Assembly: GCF_003464595.1 (NCBI RefSeq) | Contig: NZ_QRZF01000026.1 | Location: forward strand, 1-64,000 | DNA length: 64,000 nt | Reading direction: 5' to 3' | From: Bacteroides intestinalis | GTDB taxonomy: Bacteria > Bacteroidota > Bacteroidia > Bacteroidales > Bacteroidaceae | Shown: piece by piece, positions 9,361 through 19,478 of the stretch | How the letters are laid out: the number at the start of each line of letters is the position of its first letter | Numbering within the stretch: position 1 is the first letter of the stretch | Position numbers and translations under genes: made by a program | The notes under the pieces: generated by a model | What the model saw: only the letters and a program-made list of their open reading frames with translations | The model's database searches: none | What the model was told of the DNA's origin: nothing

Positions 9361-9388
9361 GTTTGTGACTTTTACATTAATTACTCTG

Positions 9389-9422
9389 AAAAAAACCGCA
9401 TCCGGGATGGATGCGGTTTTTT
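9389..9422. terminator. bidirectional intrinsic terminator
   Basis: CCGCATCC (9396-9403) pairs with GGATGCGG (9409-9416) around a five-base loop, with A-run before and T-run after. It closes the plus-strand SusCD operon and the minus-strand GH operon, which converge here. Confidence 0.85.
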
Positions 9423-9432
9423 AAATAATGTC

Positions 9433-11655
9433 TCACTTCAATTCAAACGGCACTATACCTTTTATATCTGCCGCCGAAGCAGCTATCACAGCCTCAAACT
9501 TACCCGGCTCGGCTACCCAAGCATGTTGGGCATCATCAAAGTAACTCAAAGCTTCCTTATCTACAGTAAATGTAACTTCTTTCTCTTCTCCCGGAGCCAG
9601 TTTCACTTTCTTGAAACCTTTCAGTTCCTTAACAGGACGAGGCAAAGAAGATTTCTTATCACTGATATATAACTGTACCACTTCCTGTCCTTCACGGTCA
9701 CCCGTATTCTTCACAGTTACAGTAAAACTGATCTGATCATCGGCAGACATTACTTTCTTATCGGCAGCAGGCTTTCCATAAGCAAATGTTGTATAAGACA
9801 GTCCATGCCCGAAGGGGAACAACGGCTTCACTTTCTTCTGCATATCTGCCCAGCGATAGCCAACAAAGATGCCTTCATTGTACTTCATATCTACCACCTT
9901 CTTGCTACGCTCAGCAAAATACTCACCTACACTGTGAGCCGGAACATCTTCCAGACGTACAGGGAAGGTGAAAGGCAATTTACCGGAAGGATTGGCATCC
10001 CCCACCAGTACAGCAGCAATAGAATTTCCGGCTTCCGAACCCAGGAACCAAGCTTGCATCACAGAAGGAACTTCTGCAATCCAAGGCATAGCTACAGCAT
10101 TACCGGAAATATTAATAACCACCAGGTTCTTATTTGCCTTTGCCAAAGCCGTGATAACAGCATCCTGTCCGTAAGGCAGACCAAGACCGGCACGATCCGT
10201 ATCTTCACAATCCTGGTTATTACTCTTATTCAATCCGCCGATAAAGACCACATAGTCCGCATCTGCGGCTACCTTTACAGCTTCGGCAATCAATTCTTCC
10301 GGTGTACGGTCGTCTTTCAAATTCTGACCGGTTACTACGCCATTATATTCACCACGTGCATCTCCCACGTAACCACGAGCATAAACCACTTCTGCTTTAT
10401 CGCCTACACGCTTCTTAATGCCATCCAACGGAGATAACTCACGCTGCACTTTCAAAGAAGAGCTACCCCCACCTACAGTCATCATCTTCACAGCATTCTC
10501 ACCGATAACAGCAATTTTCTTTGCTTTATTCAAGTCGATGGGCAGCAGAGATCCCTTGTTTTGCAACAGCACAATTCCCTCTTCACCAATGCGGCGGGCA
10601 GCCTCATAATGTTCGGGAGAAAGCATGGAACCCAAAGGACGGTTCACATCCATTGTTGTACGGAAACTCAGGCGCAAAATGCGACGCACCTTATCATCCA
10701 GCTCCTTCGTACCCACTTTCCCGGATTTAATGCGTTCCAGATAGGGCATAGCCAGATAATAGTTATCATAAGCATTACTGCTGCCATTGGCAAGACCATC
10801 CGTCCAACTACCGAATTCCATGTCAAGTCCGTTCGTAATGGACTGATCCGTATCATGCACACCACCCCAGTCAGAGACAACAACACCGTCGAAGCCCCAT
10901 TCACCTTTCAGAATATCATTCAGTAAATACTGATTATGACAAGCATGCTGTCCTTTATAAAGATTGTATGCCCCCATGATGGCCCATGTCTTACCTTCCT
11001 GAACTGCAGCCTTGAAAGCGGGCAGATAGATTTCATAAAGAGCACGGTCGTCCACAATAACATTGGTGGTGTGACGGTTGATTTCCTGATTATTCAGCGC
11101 ATAGTGCTTTACACAGGCAGCTACACCATTTTGCTGCACACCCTGTACATAAGGAACCACCATGCGGGAAGCCAAATACGGGTCTTCGCCCATATACTCA
11201 AAGTTACGTCCATTCAGCGGAGTACGGTAAATGTTGACACCGGGACCCAGAAGGACATTCTTGTTGCGATAACGCGCCTCCTCACCGATACTTTTTCCAT
11301 AAAGCAGGGACATATCAGGGTTCCATGTAGCAGCCAGACAAGTCAATGCCGGATAAGCCACACAAGAGTCATTGGTCCATCCCGCCTGATCCCACTCATC
11401 CCAAAGCACTTCGGGACGGATACCATGAGGACCATCCGTCATCCAGTTTTCCGGAATGCCTAAACGGGACACTCCTGCACTGCTGAATTTACTTTGTGCA
11501 TGTACCATAGCTACCTTTTCTTCCAAAGTCAGCCTTTTCAACGCATCTTCTACTCTTTCTTCAATAGGTTTGGTAGCATCCAGATATACAGGTTTCTGCT
11601 GCGCCAAGAGTGGAAGAGCAACAGTGAATGCCAAACCGAATAATACTTTTTTCAT
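9433..11655 (-). CDS. glycoside hydrolase family 3 beta-glucosidase
   Basis: The 740-residue exported enzyme (signal MKKVLFGLAFTVALPLLAQ) has the full GH3 layout. The N-terminal barrel carries VKHYALNNQE (Lys183-His184) and the nucleophile Asp262 in VVVSDWGG. A C-terminal alpha/beta sandwich (VFIGGLNKSNNQDCEDTDR) and a closing fibronectin-III-like domain (KNTGDREGQEVVQLYISD) follow. Family members remove terminal beta-glucose (or related sugars) from oligosaccharides, here probably in the periplasm. It is the third gene of the leftward GH30-GH5-GH3 operon, 27 bases after the GH5 gene. Confidence 0.9.
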   Translation of the reverse strand: MKKVLFGLAFTVALPLLAQQKPVYLDATKPIEERVEDALKRLTLEEKVAMVHAQSKFSSAGVSRLGIPENWMTDGPHGIRPEVLWDEWDQAGWTNDSCVAYPALTCLAATWNPDMSLLYGKSIGEEARYRNKNVLLGPGVNIYRTPLNGRNFEYMGEDPYLASRMVVPYVQGVQQNGVAACVKHYALNNQEINRHTTNVIVDDRALYEIYLPAFKAAVQEGKTWAIMGAYNLYKGQHACHNQYLLNDILKGEWGFDGVVVSDWGGVHDTDQSITNGLDMEFGSWTDGLANGSSNAYDNYYLAMPYLERIKSGKVGTKELDDKVRRILRLSFRTTMDVNRPLGSMLSPEHYEAARRIGEEGIVLLQNKGSLLPIDLNKAKKIAVIGENAVKMMTVGGGSSSLKVQRELSPLDGIKKRVGDKAEVVYARGYVGDARGEYNGVVTGQNLKDDRTPEELIAEAVKVAADADYVVFIGGLNKSNNQDCEDTDRAGLGLPYGQDAVITALAKANKNLVVINISGNAVAMPWIAEVPSVMQAWFLGSEAGNSIAAVLVGDANPSGKLPFTFPVRLEDVPAHSVGEYFAERSKKVVDMKYNEGIFVGYRWADMQKKVKPLFPFGHGLSYTTFAYGKPAADKKVMSADDQISFTVTVKNTGDREGQEVVQLYISDKKSSLPRPVKELKGFKKVKLAPGEEKEVTFTVDKEALSYFDDAQHAWVAEPGKFEAVIAASAADIKGIVPFELK

Positions 11656-11682
11656 ATGGATAAATAATTAGTTTATTAGTGA

Positions 11683-12930
11683 TTATTTCATGCCCAACGA
11701 CTGGACATACCCCTCCTGCACCACACAGTTCTTCAGCTTGCAAGCCTCAATGAAATCCATCATTGCCTTGCGTACCATCATCTGGTCGGGACGGGCATCC
11801 CGGATTTCTTTATAAGATGTGCGTGGAGATTCGGAGAAGTAAAGGATATTCGCCCAATTTTCCGGCGGAGTAATGCCTACAAAGCTGGAACCATCCATCT
11901 TCTTATACGGCCAGAAGGTATAACCGATATTATTCTCACGCATCGTCTGGCAAAAAGCAGCTTGCCATTCGTCCGTATTATGTCCAATCTCACCCATATA
12001 CATCGGTAGGTTCACACTGTCGCGGAAGTTTATTATGGCTTGAATAGCATCTTTGGTAGGATCACCTCCATAGCGATGGCAAGTATACATTATCTTATCG
12101 TCAAACTTAGAATCCTTGAACGGCTTGAAGTTACCATTCCACTGAGCGCCACCCAACAGAATAATATGGTTATTATCCACTTCGCGGATAGCAGCTACCC
12201 CTTTCTTATAAATATCTTCCAGTTTACCGTTCAATTCTTCCATATTCGGGAAATACGGAGCAATAGGTTCATTAAAAAGCTCATAACCCAGAATTACCGG
12301 CTCATTCTTATACCGGTCTGCAATCCGACGCCAAATATCGCAGTACAATTGTTGGCTGGTTTCACTTTCAAACAACCAGGGATACCCGTAACTATCATCT
12401 ATATTATCACCCGTTTGTCCCCCCGGAGCATCGTGCATATCGAGAATCAGATAAAGATCGGCTTCACGACACCATTCCACAACGCTGTCTACACGGGCAA
12501 AACCATCCTGATCGGCAGTCAGTCCCATAAAGTCCTCATCCGTAAAAAGCTTATAATGGAATGGAAGACGGATGGTATTCGCACCTGTATTCTTAATAAA
12601 CTGAATATCTTCACGAGTGATATAATTGTCTTTGAATGCTTTCCAGAACTCAGCAGTAAAGTCGGGTCCCACCAACTGACAGAACATCTCATTGATAAAC
12701 CGGGGAGAGTTCGTTTTGCTAAACTTAAACATATAACCTTCCGGATTCAGCCAATTGCCCAGATTGGTACCCATGATAAAGAGTTTCGTACCATCAGGCT
12801 TTATCAGGTCTTGCCCCTGAATGGTTATAAACGCAGCAGAATCCTGTATTTTTTCTGCCTTTTCACCGCAACTGCCCAACATAAGGGAAGCTACCAAGAG
12901 GGATGTACCCACTAAAATCGATTTCAACAT
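11683..12930 (-). CDS. glycoside hydrolase family 5 lipoprotein (beta-glucan-active candidate)
   Basis: The 415-residue protein has a lipobox LGSC (Cys21) and a GH5 barrel. FIMGTNLGNWLNPEGYMF and NTIRLPFHYKLF open the barrel. ELFNEP carries the acid/base Glu221, and MGEIGHN carries the nucleophile Glu314. Aromatic subsite residues (WPYKKMDG) follow. GH5 covers endo- and exo-glucanases, so the linkage is not certain. Placement between GH30 and GH3 genes argues for a beta-linked glucan. The start at 12930 is 20 bases after the GH30 stop, so it is co-transcribed. Confidence 0.85.
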   Translation of the reverse strand: MLKSILVGTSLLVASLMLGSCGEKAEKIQDSAAFITIQGQDLIKPDGTKLFIMGTNLGNWLNPEGYMFKFSKTNSPRFINEMFCQLVGPDFTAEFWKAFKDNYITREDIQFIKNTGANTIRLPFHYKLFTDEDFMGLTADQDGFARVDSVVEWCREADLYLILDMHDAPGGQTGDNIDDSYGYPWLFESETSQQLYCDIWRRIADRYKNEPVILGYELFNEPIAPYFPNMEELNGKLEDIYKKGVAAIREVDNNHIILLGGAQWNGNFKPFKDSKFDDKIMYTCHRYGGDPTKDAIQAIINFRDSVNLPMYMGEIGHNTDEWQAAFCQTMRENNIGYTFWPYKKMDGSSFVGITPPENWANILYFSESPRTSYKEIRDARPDQMMVRKAMMDFIEACKLKNCVVQEGYVQSLGMK

Positions 12931-12950
12931 GGTATTCTAATACTATAAGA

Positions 12951-14426
12951 TTATTTCTTCCAACGATAAGAGGCTACTGCTTTGGCAGGCACCACACAAT
13001 CCACATAATTCTTTCCATCCGTTACAGTCAGGCGAGTTTCCTCATTTCCCTCGTTCAAGAGTACAAAAGCAACGGTTCCATCGGGATTTTCAAATGCAGA
13101 GTACATTAATCCTTTCCCGTCAACACCTTTACTTTCCACACGGACCGCACCCGGTTTTACCACGGATGACAGATGCCCGATAATATAATAATGAGAATTG
13201 TAAGTCATCGTCTTATAGTCCCCACGATTAATATCAACAGCTCCGTAGCAAGTTTTACAACCACCTTCACGCCAGGGACCACGTTCATCGTCCAGCATCA
13301 GATTCCAGACAATGACGCCTTTACACCAATTGTTTACCGTACCAAGAGCCACCTCGCGCATATCCTCCATCAAACGCCTTTCCAGGTTGCGTCCGTCATT
13401 CCACATACCGATAGAAGTTTCCGTAAAGATAAGTTCTTTATCGGGACGTTTCTGCTGAATGTTATTCAATTCCTCACGTCTGCCACCATAGTTGTGGTAA
13501 GCAGCTCCGGTAAGGAAGGCAGCAGCCACTTCATCATCATACATTTTAACGGGATATTCCTGCTGATCGGCCATATTATCATAGTTGTAATTATGGTCGA
13601 AAGCATAAATCTTTGTATCCAGTCCGGCAGCCTTGAAAGCAGGACCGAGGGCATCGCGTACAAAAGCCAGTTCTTCTTTCCAACCCATGAACAAAGAAGC
13701 AGAATTGCCCCTATTCAACGGTTCATTCTGTGGAGTGACGGAGTAGATTTCAATACCTTCTTCACGGAATGCCTGTATCCACTTCACAAAGTAAGTAGCA
13801 TAATCAGAATAATAATCCGGATTCAGTTGTCCGCTTGTCCAGGAATCAAATGGCTTCCTTTCTTCCAGGTTATTCACCTTCATCCACTTGGGGCATGTCC
13901 ACGGAGAACCTAATATTTTGATAGCGGGATTAAGGGCCAGAATATCTTTTAAAATAGGTATTACATATTCTTTCTCTTCAGTTTGCAGAGCGAAATTCTC
14001 AATTCCTTTTGTATCGCAACAGGTATACTCGCTCAGTGAGAAGTCGGAACAACCAATAGAAATGCGGATATAACTAAATCCCAGCCCGTCTTTATCAGAA
14101 AACGTTTCAGTCAGGAATTTCGCACGATCAGTCGGGGTCATCTGCATCAGATTATAGCAGGTAGAACCTGTAACAGCAGCTCCGAAACCATCCATCTCCT
14201 GATACCGCACCGTAGGATTTATAGTGATTACGGACTCAGATGCAGAGACTTTGGAAAGCTTCTGAGTAGTGTGGTTAAAGCTTTGTTGCCGGTCGGCAGT
14301 CGTAATGTAAACTTCCGCTTTGTTTTTTCCCGGAGCATCCTCACCCAATGAACCGGAAGTCCCGGCACAGGTGGTAGTAGCAACCAACAAACAGCATCCT
14401 AATAAAAGAGGTAATTTCAAATTCAT
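12951..14426 (-). CDS. glycoside hydrolase family 30 (beta-1,6-glucanase/glucosylceramidase-like)
   Basis: The 491-residue lipoprotein (Cys20 in VATTTC) has GH30 hallmarks: QEMDGFGAAVTGSTCYNL, then FSYIRISIGCSDFS and LGSPWTCPKWMK. TPQNEP carries the acid/base Glu235, and FTETSIG carries the nucleophile Glu336. A C-terminal beta-sandwich ends the chain. Bacteroides GH30 enzymes paired with GH3 are known to cut beta-1,6-glucan, so that is the leading guess; this is established family knowledge plus inference. It is the first gene of the leftward operon and lies below the TPR/HTH regulator gene. Confidence 0.85.
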   Translation of the reverse strand: MNLKLPLLLGCCLLVATTTCAGTSGSLGEDAPGKNKAEVYITTADRQQSFNHTTQKLSKVSASESVITINPTVRYQEMDGFGAAVTGSTCYNLMQMTPTDRAKFLTETFSDKDGLGFSYIRISIGCSDFSLSEYTCCDTKGIENFALQTEEKEYVIPILKDILALNPAIKILGSPWTCPKWMKVNNLEERKPFDSWTSGQLNPDYYSDYATYFVKWIQAFREEGIEIYSVTPQNEPLNRGNSASLFMGWKEELAFVRDALGPAFKAAGLDTKIYAFDHNYNYDNMADQQEYPVKMYDDEVAAAFLTGAAYHNYGGRREELNNIQQKRPDKELIFTETSIGMWNDGRNLERRLMEDMREVALGTVNNWCKGVIVWNLMLDDERGPWREGGCKTCYGAVDINRGDYKTMTYNSHYYIIGHLSSVVKPGAVRVESKGVDGKGLMYSAFENPDGTVAFVLLNEGNEETRLTVTDGKNYVDCVVPAKAVASYRWKK

Positions 14427-14458
14427 GGTATGTTTTTCAAGGGTTAATTAATCTCCCC

Positions 14459-14466
14459 CAAAGGTA
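14459..14466 (-). promoter_or_regulatory. candidate -7 box for the GH30-GH5-GH3 operon
   Basis: TACCTTTG on the minus strand, 33-40 bases before the GH30 start, fits the TAnnTTTG consensus. I see no matching TTTG at the right distance. Confidence 0.4.
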
Positions 14467-14613
14467 GGCAAGATAAAGGCACTACGTACCTCCGCATTAT
14501 GAATATGTGGATAAGATGAAATATACAGCGAAGATAACTCTCTAAATAACAAGTAGATAAAAATCAATAGAGAAAGTGAAAAAGTGGATAGGAAATAAGG
14601 TAATGACGTATGC

Positions 14614-16206
14614 TTAGCGTATCTTCATAACGCATGTTTCAAAGTCATCGCGCGAAACACAAGCTTTGTTTTTCACCTTGGCGCGGTAATTATAGATTGT
14701 ATTGACGGAGTAACGGAGAAATTCGGCAATCTGCGAACTATCGTCAATACCCAATCGGATTAAAGCAAAAATACGTAATTCCGTATTCAGAAGTTCGCCT
14801 TTGCGGAGTATGATCCGTTCTTCCGGTTGAAGCAGTTCATTGAATTTTCCCACAAAATCAGGGAAAAGATGTAGGAAAGCCGTATCAAAGTTCTCATATA
14901 ACTCTTTCAGATCCGTATCAAGCACATCTCGTGAACGTACCATTTTCAGAAGTTCTTCCATCTGCCCGCCGGTAAGCTTCTTGTTCACCATACGCCGGTA
15001 AGCATCCAGTCGGTCGATGTAGGTAGAACAGAGTTTCAGGAAGCGCCCGATATATTCTTCTTTGATATGATTAGACATTTGCAACTGTTCATTCGCCTGC
15101 TCCAAATGGGCCCGGGCAACAGAGAGATGCTTCATCTGCCTGTAAATCCAGACAACAGCCACGACCAACAGCAGAGATAGAATACTAATCATCCAGAGAT
15201 AAAAACGAAGACGTTCATTCTGTTTCTCCTGCATAGCCTGATAGGTAAGATCTATAAGCGACAGAATGCCAGCTGTCTGCAAACTGCGGCTACGGGCATT
15301 GTAATGATTGGTTTCATTCCATGAAAAACGGATATAGCGATAAGCACGTTCGATGTCTCCTTCCTCATAAAGCAATTGTGCCAAAGTCCACAAGGAGGCA
15401 TGGTCTGTAATCGCAAGGCGGATATCCGTCAAAGCGGACAAAGCCAGATAATATTTTGCTTTCTCCAAGTCTCCCAGGCGATGATACAGCAAAGAACGGT
15501 GATACGTTACCAACGCATACTCCGGAGTATCGGGGCGCACACTTGCCAGGCGGTCATCATTTATCTTCAAAGCTTCCTCCAACCGACCGGCGGCAGCTGC
15601 CTGCATCTCTCTGCGTTCCGGATAAAAGGCGGAGGCTGGGGAAAGTACCTGCATCAGTGAGTCCTCATAAGCGGCAGACAAACCATAATAACGGCGACGA
15701 CGGAAAGCATCTTGCGTATATGCCCCCAATTCACCGTATAAATGACGATAACTTTCGTAATAGTCGGGCAACAGACGGGAAGAGAGTCTGGAAGGATTTA
15801 TCTGTTCCAAATCCTCGGAGGCTTCCTTATACATACCCGCCGAAGACATCAGATGCGCCCGCCGGATACGGGTTTCATCCGCCGCTTCCTGTTCGCCATG
15901 ACGCTGTGCCCAGTGCAGGTTACGACTTAGATAAAGGAGGGCTGAATCGCATATATATGCCTTGTATTCCTGAAACATTTCTCCATTCAGACGGAAATAC
16001 TCCTGCGTCTCCGTGTCTGTCTGCGATAATTGCCACCTCAAAGCTTCAATGCGAGCTTCCCTCACTGCCACATATTCCTGATGTGCACCGATAGCCTCAT
16101 CCAAGGCAGCAGGCCATCCATCCATCGCAGGGACATCAACCGGAGCAGACATTCCATGAATGCCCACTAAAGCCAGTCCGAGAAATATCAGCAGTTTTAC
16201 CTTCAT
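14614..16206 (-). CDS. TPR/membrane/HTH regulator (DUF6377-like)
   Basis: The 530-residue protein has a signal peptide ([18 protein letters not shown]) and an all-helical TPR-like sensor region to about residue 330. One membrane helix follows ([20 protein letters not shown]), then a coiled coil ([22 protein letters not shown]). The C-terminal region ends in a LuxR-like helix-turn-helix ([22 protein letters not shown]). This is a one-protein transmembrane regulator type common in Bacteroides. It is encoded upstream of, and in the same direction as, the GH30-GH5-GH3 operon, so it is a likely controller of it. That link is inference from position. Confidence 0.75.
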   Translation of the reverse strand: MKVKLLIFLGLALVGIHGMSAPVDVPAMDGWPAALDEAIGAHQEYVAVREARIEALRWQLSQTDTETQEYFRLNGEMFQEYKAYICDSALLYLSRNLHWAQRHGEQEAADETRIRRAHLMSSAGMYKEASEDLEQINPSRLSSRLLPDYYESYRHLYGELGAYTQDAFRRRRYYGLSAAYEDSLMQVLSPASAFYPERREMQAAAAGRLEEALKINDDRLASVRPDTPEYALVTYHRSLLYHRLGDLEKAKYYLALSALTDIRLAITDHASLWTLAQLLYEEGDIERAYRYIRFSWNETNHYNARSRSLQTAGILSLIDLTYQAMQEKQNERLRFYLWMISILSLLLVVAVVWIYRQMKHLSVARAHLEQANEQLQMSNHIKEEYIGRFLKLCSTYIDRLDAYRRMVNKKLTGGQMEELLKMVRSRDVLDTDLKELYENFDTAFLHLFPDFVGKFNELLQPEERIILRKGELLNTELRIFALIRLGIDDSSQIAEFLRYSVNTIYNYRAKVKNKACVSRDDFETCVMKIR

Positions 16207-16233
16207 GGGGACAAATATAAAAAATTAGTTTCC

Positions 16234-16241
16234 TATATTTG
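16234..16241 (+). promoter_or_regulatory. candidate -7 box for the DUF5009 gene
   Basis: TATATTTG, 28 bases before ATG 16270. No clear -33 element. A leader of only about 20 bases would result. Confidence 0.4.
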
Positions 16242-16269
16242 CAGTATTAACCCCCAAATGTATTCTATA

Positions 16270-17454
16270 ATGAAAAACTTAGCACCTCAACGAGTGGCCG
16301 CGGTTGATGTATTCCGCGCACTCACCATGTTTCTCATGCTCTTTGTGAATGACATCCCCGGTCTGAAGAACATCCCCCACTGGCTCGAACATGCCAACAT
16401 CAACGAAGATATGATGGGATTCTCCGACACCATTTTTCCCGCATTCCTGTTTTGCATGGGCATGTCTGTCTCTTTTGCCATCCAGAACCGTTACCGGAAA
16501 GGAGATACTACACTTCAGGTCATTGCCCATATCTTCTGGCGTACGGTGGCGCTCATCGCTATGGGGCTATTTTCACTTAATTCGGGTGGCATAGCAGGTG
16601 GCATTTCCCACCAGTGGTTCTGCATCCTGATGGTTATCGGCTTTTTTCTGGTCTGGGCCGTTTATCCGAAGGCTGAAGGGTCAAAAAAGTACCTATTCAT
16701 CGCAATGAAAGTGCTTGGCGTTGCCTTGTTGGCATTCCTCGTTCTATATAAAGATTTAAACGGGAAACCTTTCCATCAAGGTTGGTGGGGCATCCTGGGG
16801 CTTATCGGTTGGACGTATGTCGTATGTGCCGGTATTTATCTATTTACCCGCGAAAGTTTACGTAAAAATGTCATAGCATGGCTGGTCGTCGTGCTCCTTG
16901 CGGTGATCAGTCACTCTAACCTAATCCCACAGGAATATGGTTTACGTATCATCCTTCTGCCTTTCATCCCCAGTGACTGGACGCTGCATGCATTCGGTAT
17001 GTCGGGGGTACTCACTTCCCTGTTGATGCAGAAATATGCCGACCGGGAACATCCGCGTAAATTCATTGTTATCCTTTGTGCGTTAGGTGTCATCATGCTC
17101 ATCGCTGCACTTTGCTCGCACCCCCACTGGATTATCTCAAAGATACAGGCCACTCCGAGCTGGCTGTTCTATTGCCTTGCTGCATTCTTCCCATTGTTCG
17201 GCCTGTTCTATTGGCTGACGGATGTAAAAGGTAAAACACCCTGGTTCGATATTATCAAACCTGCCGGGACTGCCACGCTTACGTGTTATATCATTCCATA
17301 TATATGGTACGCCGCACAGCAATTGTTGGGCTGGCACTACCCCGAACTCCTGAATGCAGGTGCTCCGGGTCTATTAAGATCACTCATATTCTCCCTCATC
17401 ATCGTCCAACTGACCGGACTATTGGTGAAGGCTAAAATAAAACTGAAGGTATAA
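16270..17454 (+). CDS. DUF5009 / acyltransferase-like multi-pass membrane protein
   Basis: Starting at MKNLAPQRVAAVDVFRALTM, the 394-residue protein has about ten hydrophobic segments and the conserved opening RVAAVDVFRALTMFLMLFVND. NINEDMMGFSDTIFPAFLFC follows. It belongs to the DUF5009 family, related to the heparan-alpha-glucosaminide N-acetyltransferase (NagX-like) membrane acyltransferases. Activity on a sugar amine is family inference; no substrate is indicated here. An in-frame ATG at 16258 is possible but lies very close to the predicted transcript start. The gene stands divergent from the TPR regulator. Confidence 0.75.
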   Translation: MKNLAPQRVAAVDVFRALTMFLMLFVNDIPGLKNIPHWLEHANINEDMMGFSDTIFPAFLFCMGMSVSFAIQNRYRKGDTTLQVIAHIFWRTVALIAMGLFSLNSGGIAGGISHQWFCILMVIGFFLVWAVYPKAEGSKKYLFIAMKVLGVALLAFLVLYKDLNGKPFHQGWWGILGLIGWTYVVCAGIYLFTRESLRKNVIAWLVVVLLAVISHSNLIPQEYGLRIILLPFIPSDWTLHAFGMSGVLTSLLMQKYADREHPRKFIVILCALGVIMLIAALCSHPHWIISKIQATPSWLFYCLAAFFPLFGLFYWLTDVKGKTPWFDIIKPAGTATLTCYIIPYIWYAAQQLLGWHYPELLNAGAPGLLRSLIFSLIIVQLTGLLVKAKIKLKV

Positions 17455-17478
17455 ATACGTACCTAAAAAGACGAAAAG

Positions 17479-18069
17479 ATGATGTTAAAGCTTCAAACTC
17501 CTAACCATGAAGACAAGGTGCTGCTCCACTCTTGTTGCGCACCTTGTTCTTCTGCCATTATCGAATGCCTGCTTGCCAACGGCATCCGCCCCACCGTGTT
17601 TTATTACAACCCCAATATCTACCCTCAGGCCGAATATGAAATACGGAAAGCCGAGGCTATTCGCTATGTTCAGGGGTTAGGACTTGACTTTATAGATGGC
17701 GACTACGATTACTCATTCTGGCGCACCTCCATGCAAGGAATGGAGGATGAGCCCGAACGAGGTGGCCGTTGCCTGAAATGTTTCAACCTTCGTCTGGCAG
17801 AAACTGCCCGTTATGCCTCCGAGCACGGTTTCACCCTGTTCACCACTACCCTCGCCTCTTCCCGCTGGAAAAGCCTCGATCAGATCAACGAAGCGGGACG
17901 TAGAGCCGCCGCCCTTTACCCCGGAACCACTTTCTGGGAACAAAACTGGCGAAAAGGAGGATTACAAGACCGACGAAACCAACTTCTCAAAGAGCATGAT
18001 TTCTATAACCAGCAATATTGCGGTTGCGAATTCAGTATGCGAAGACTGGAAGAAAAAGATTCTTTATAG
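17479..18069 (+). CDS. queH: epoxyqueuosine reductase QueH
   Basis: The 196-residue protein carries the QueH (formerly DUF208) signature. HSCCAPC holds Cys19, Cys20 and Cys23, RCLKCF holds Cys98 and Cys101, and YCGC lies near the C-terminus. These cysteines bind the iron-sulfur and iron centres that reduce epoxyqueuosine to queuosine, the last step of this tRNA wobble-base modification. Length and motifs match the family, an alternative to the unrelated QueG. It follows the DUF5009 gene by 24 bases and is probably co-transcribed. Confidence 0.9.
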   Translation: MMLKLQTPNHEDKVLLHSCCAPCSSAIIECLLANGIRPTVFYYNPNIYPQAEYEIRKAEAIRYVQGLGLDFIDGDYDYSFWRTSMQGMEDEPERGGRCLKCFNLRLAETARYASEHGFTLFTTTLASSRWKSLDQINEAGRRAAALYPGTTFWEQNWRKGGLQDRRNQLLKEHDFYNQQYCGCEFSMRRLEEKDSL

Positions 18070-18096
18070 ACAAGTAGAAAGTTAAAACAGGAGGTT

Positions 18097-19437
18097 TCAC
18101 GACAATCTTTTCAAAACTTCCGGCAATATCCCTACATAATAAAAAGGAAGATTCACCAGACGGAATATCTTACCTGAATTTGTCTTTACTTCATCCACAG
18201 AGTAATTACCGGACCATACCCTGACCGCTATGTCGTGTGAAGCCTCTTCCATATATTGATGTAGCGAACGCAAATGAGCATTATGACCGGCCTTCACTTC
18301 GATCGGTACCACACGCGTTCCATATTGAAAAACAAAATCAACTTCAGCAATCGAGCTGGGAGTATTCCGCACCCAGAAGTTACGCTTTGCATAACCTATA
18401 TTGCCGGAAAAAGAAGCCAATTCTTGAGCTACCCATTGTTCGGCAATATGTCCGCGCCAAGCGTCGAGCAAATCCTTTGCATCGAAAACCTCTTGCTGTA
18501 TCTTTGCTGCATAATTCACCAATCCGCCATCCAGCCAAATCAATTTCGGCGCCCGTCGCAAAGCAGGTACTAAGGGAATTTCAGTACTTACTACCGGATA
18601 AACCAACTCAAGCAGAAAAGCCTTCTCCATAGCCTCGAAAGCCTCACCAACTTCACGTGCTTTATAGGAAGAAGCTCCAAACCCTCCCAGCTTTATAGTC
18701 TGTCCTGCCATTTGCCAGCCTCGCTCTAAAATTAAACGGATTACTTCTACTTGGGTGCGATTGACCGCATATTTCTCCACATCTTCATTGTAACCTGTCA
18801 ACAATGAATTATATATACTTTCCAGACGGACAATATCCCGGTGTTCAGCATAGGCAGCCACCACTTCGGGCATTCCTCCAATAAGTGTATATTGGCGAAA
18901 AAGGCGCATCACTTCTTCATGAAGCAACGATGGCAAAGCACACTGGGACACGGCATCCCGTATCTGTCCTTCACCTATCGCCCCTAAAAACTCACCAAAC
19001 GAGCAGGGACGCAACGACATATACTCGACACGACCTACCGGAAAAGAAATACGTTGCCTCAGAAGACTTTGCAGCACTGAACCCGCAGCTATCACATAGA
19101 TTTCCGGCATATCTTCATAAAAGTAACGCAGTAATGCCACTGCCCGAGGCACACATTGTATTTCATCAATAAAAAGCAATGTACGCCCTTCACGCTTCTG
19201 TTTACGTTTCAAAAAATAAATGGCTTGCATAATTTCTTGTACATCTCCCGTACCATCGAATATAGCCGCATCTTTCTCACGTTCCAAATTAAGATACAAA
19301 TAATCATCAAATTCTTTTCCGAACTCATGTACCACAGTCGTTTTACCCACCTGGCGTGCACCACGAAGTATTAACGGCTTATGCTTCTCTCCCGAAGCCC
19401 ACTCCCGTAACCGTATAAATATATCTCTTTCAAACAT
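18097..19437 (-). CDS. AAA ATPase with C-terminal DUF4143 domain
   Basis: The 446-residue protein has Walker A GARQVGKTT near the start, Walker B LLFIDEIQCV, and a sensor-like VIAAGSVLQ. A winged-helix-like middle follows (GGFGASSYKAREVGEAFEAM), then the DUF4143 end with a PD-(D/E)XK-like pattern (SIAEVDFVFQYG...VVPIEVKAG). Such ATPases are abundant in Bacteroides in many copies and their role is unsettled. The nuclease-like motif hints at DNA work. ATG 19437 and ATG 19443 are both possible. Upstream lie three evenly spaced direct repeats that look like operators. Confidence 0.85.
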   Translation of the reverse strand: MFERDIFIRLREWASGEKHKPLILRGARQVGKTTVVHEFGKEFDDYLYLNLEREKDAAIFDGTGDVQEIMQAIYFLKRKQKREGRTLLFIDEIQCVPRAVALLRYFYEDMPEIYVIAAGSVLQSLLRQRISFPVGRVEYMSLRPCSFGEFLGAIGEGQIRDAVSQCALPSLLHEEVMRLFRQYTLIGGMPEVVAAYAEHRDIVRLESIYNSLLTGYNEDVEKYAVNRTQVEVIRLILERGWQMAGQTIKLGGFGASSYKAREVGEAFEAMEKAFLLELVYPVVSTEIPLVPALRRAPKLIWLDGGLVNYAAKIQQEVFDAKDLLDAWRGHIAEQWVAQELASFSGNIGYAKRNFWVRNTPSSIAEVDFVFQYGTRVVPIEVKAGHNAHLRSLHQYMEEASHDIAVRVWSGNYSVDEVKTNSGKIFRLVNLPFYYVGILPEVLKRLS

Positions 19438-19458
19438 ATACATAGGTAATTAGAACAT

Positions 19459-19466
19459 CAAAGGTA
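19459..19466 (-). promoter_or_regulatory. candidate -7 box for the DUF4143 ATPase
   Basis: TACCTTTG on the minus strand, 22 bases before the gene start. TTTG sequences further upstream occur inside the 33-bp repeats, so the promoter and repeats overlap. Confidence 0.45.
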
Positions 19467-19478
19467 GGAATTATGTTG

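Noticed and set aside
9805..10437. 210-codon plus-strand frame
   Set aside because: Antisense to the GH3 gene; low-information composition.
12040..12915. 291-codon plus-strand frame
   Set aside because: Antisense to the GH5 gene, with no recognisable protein features.
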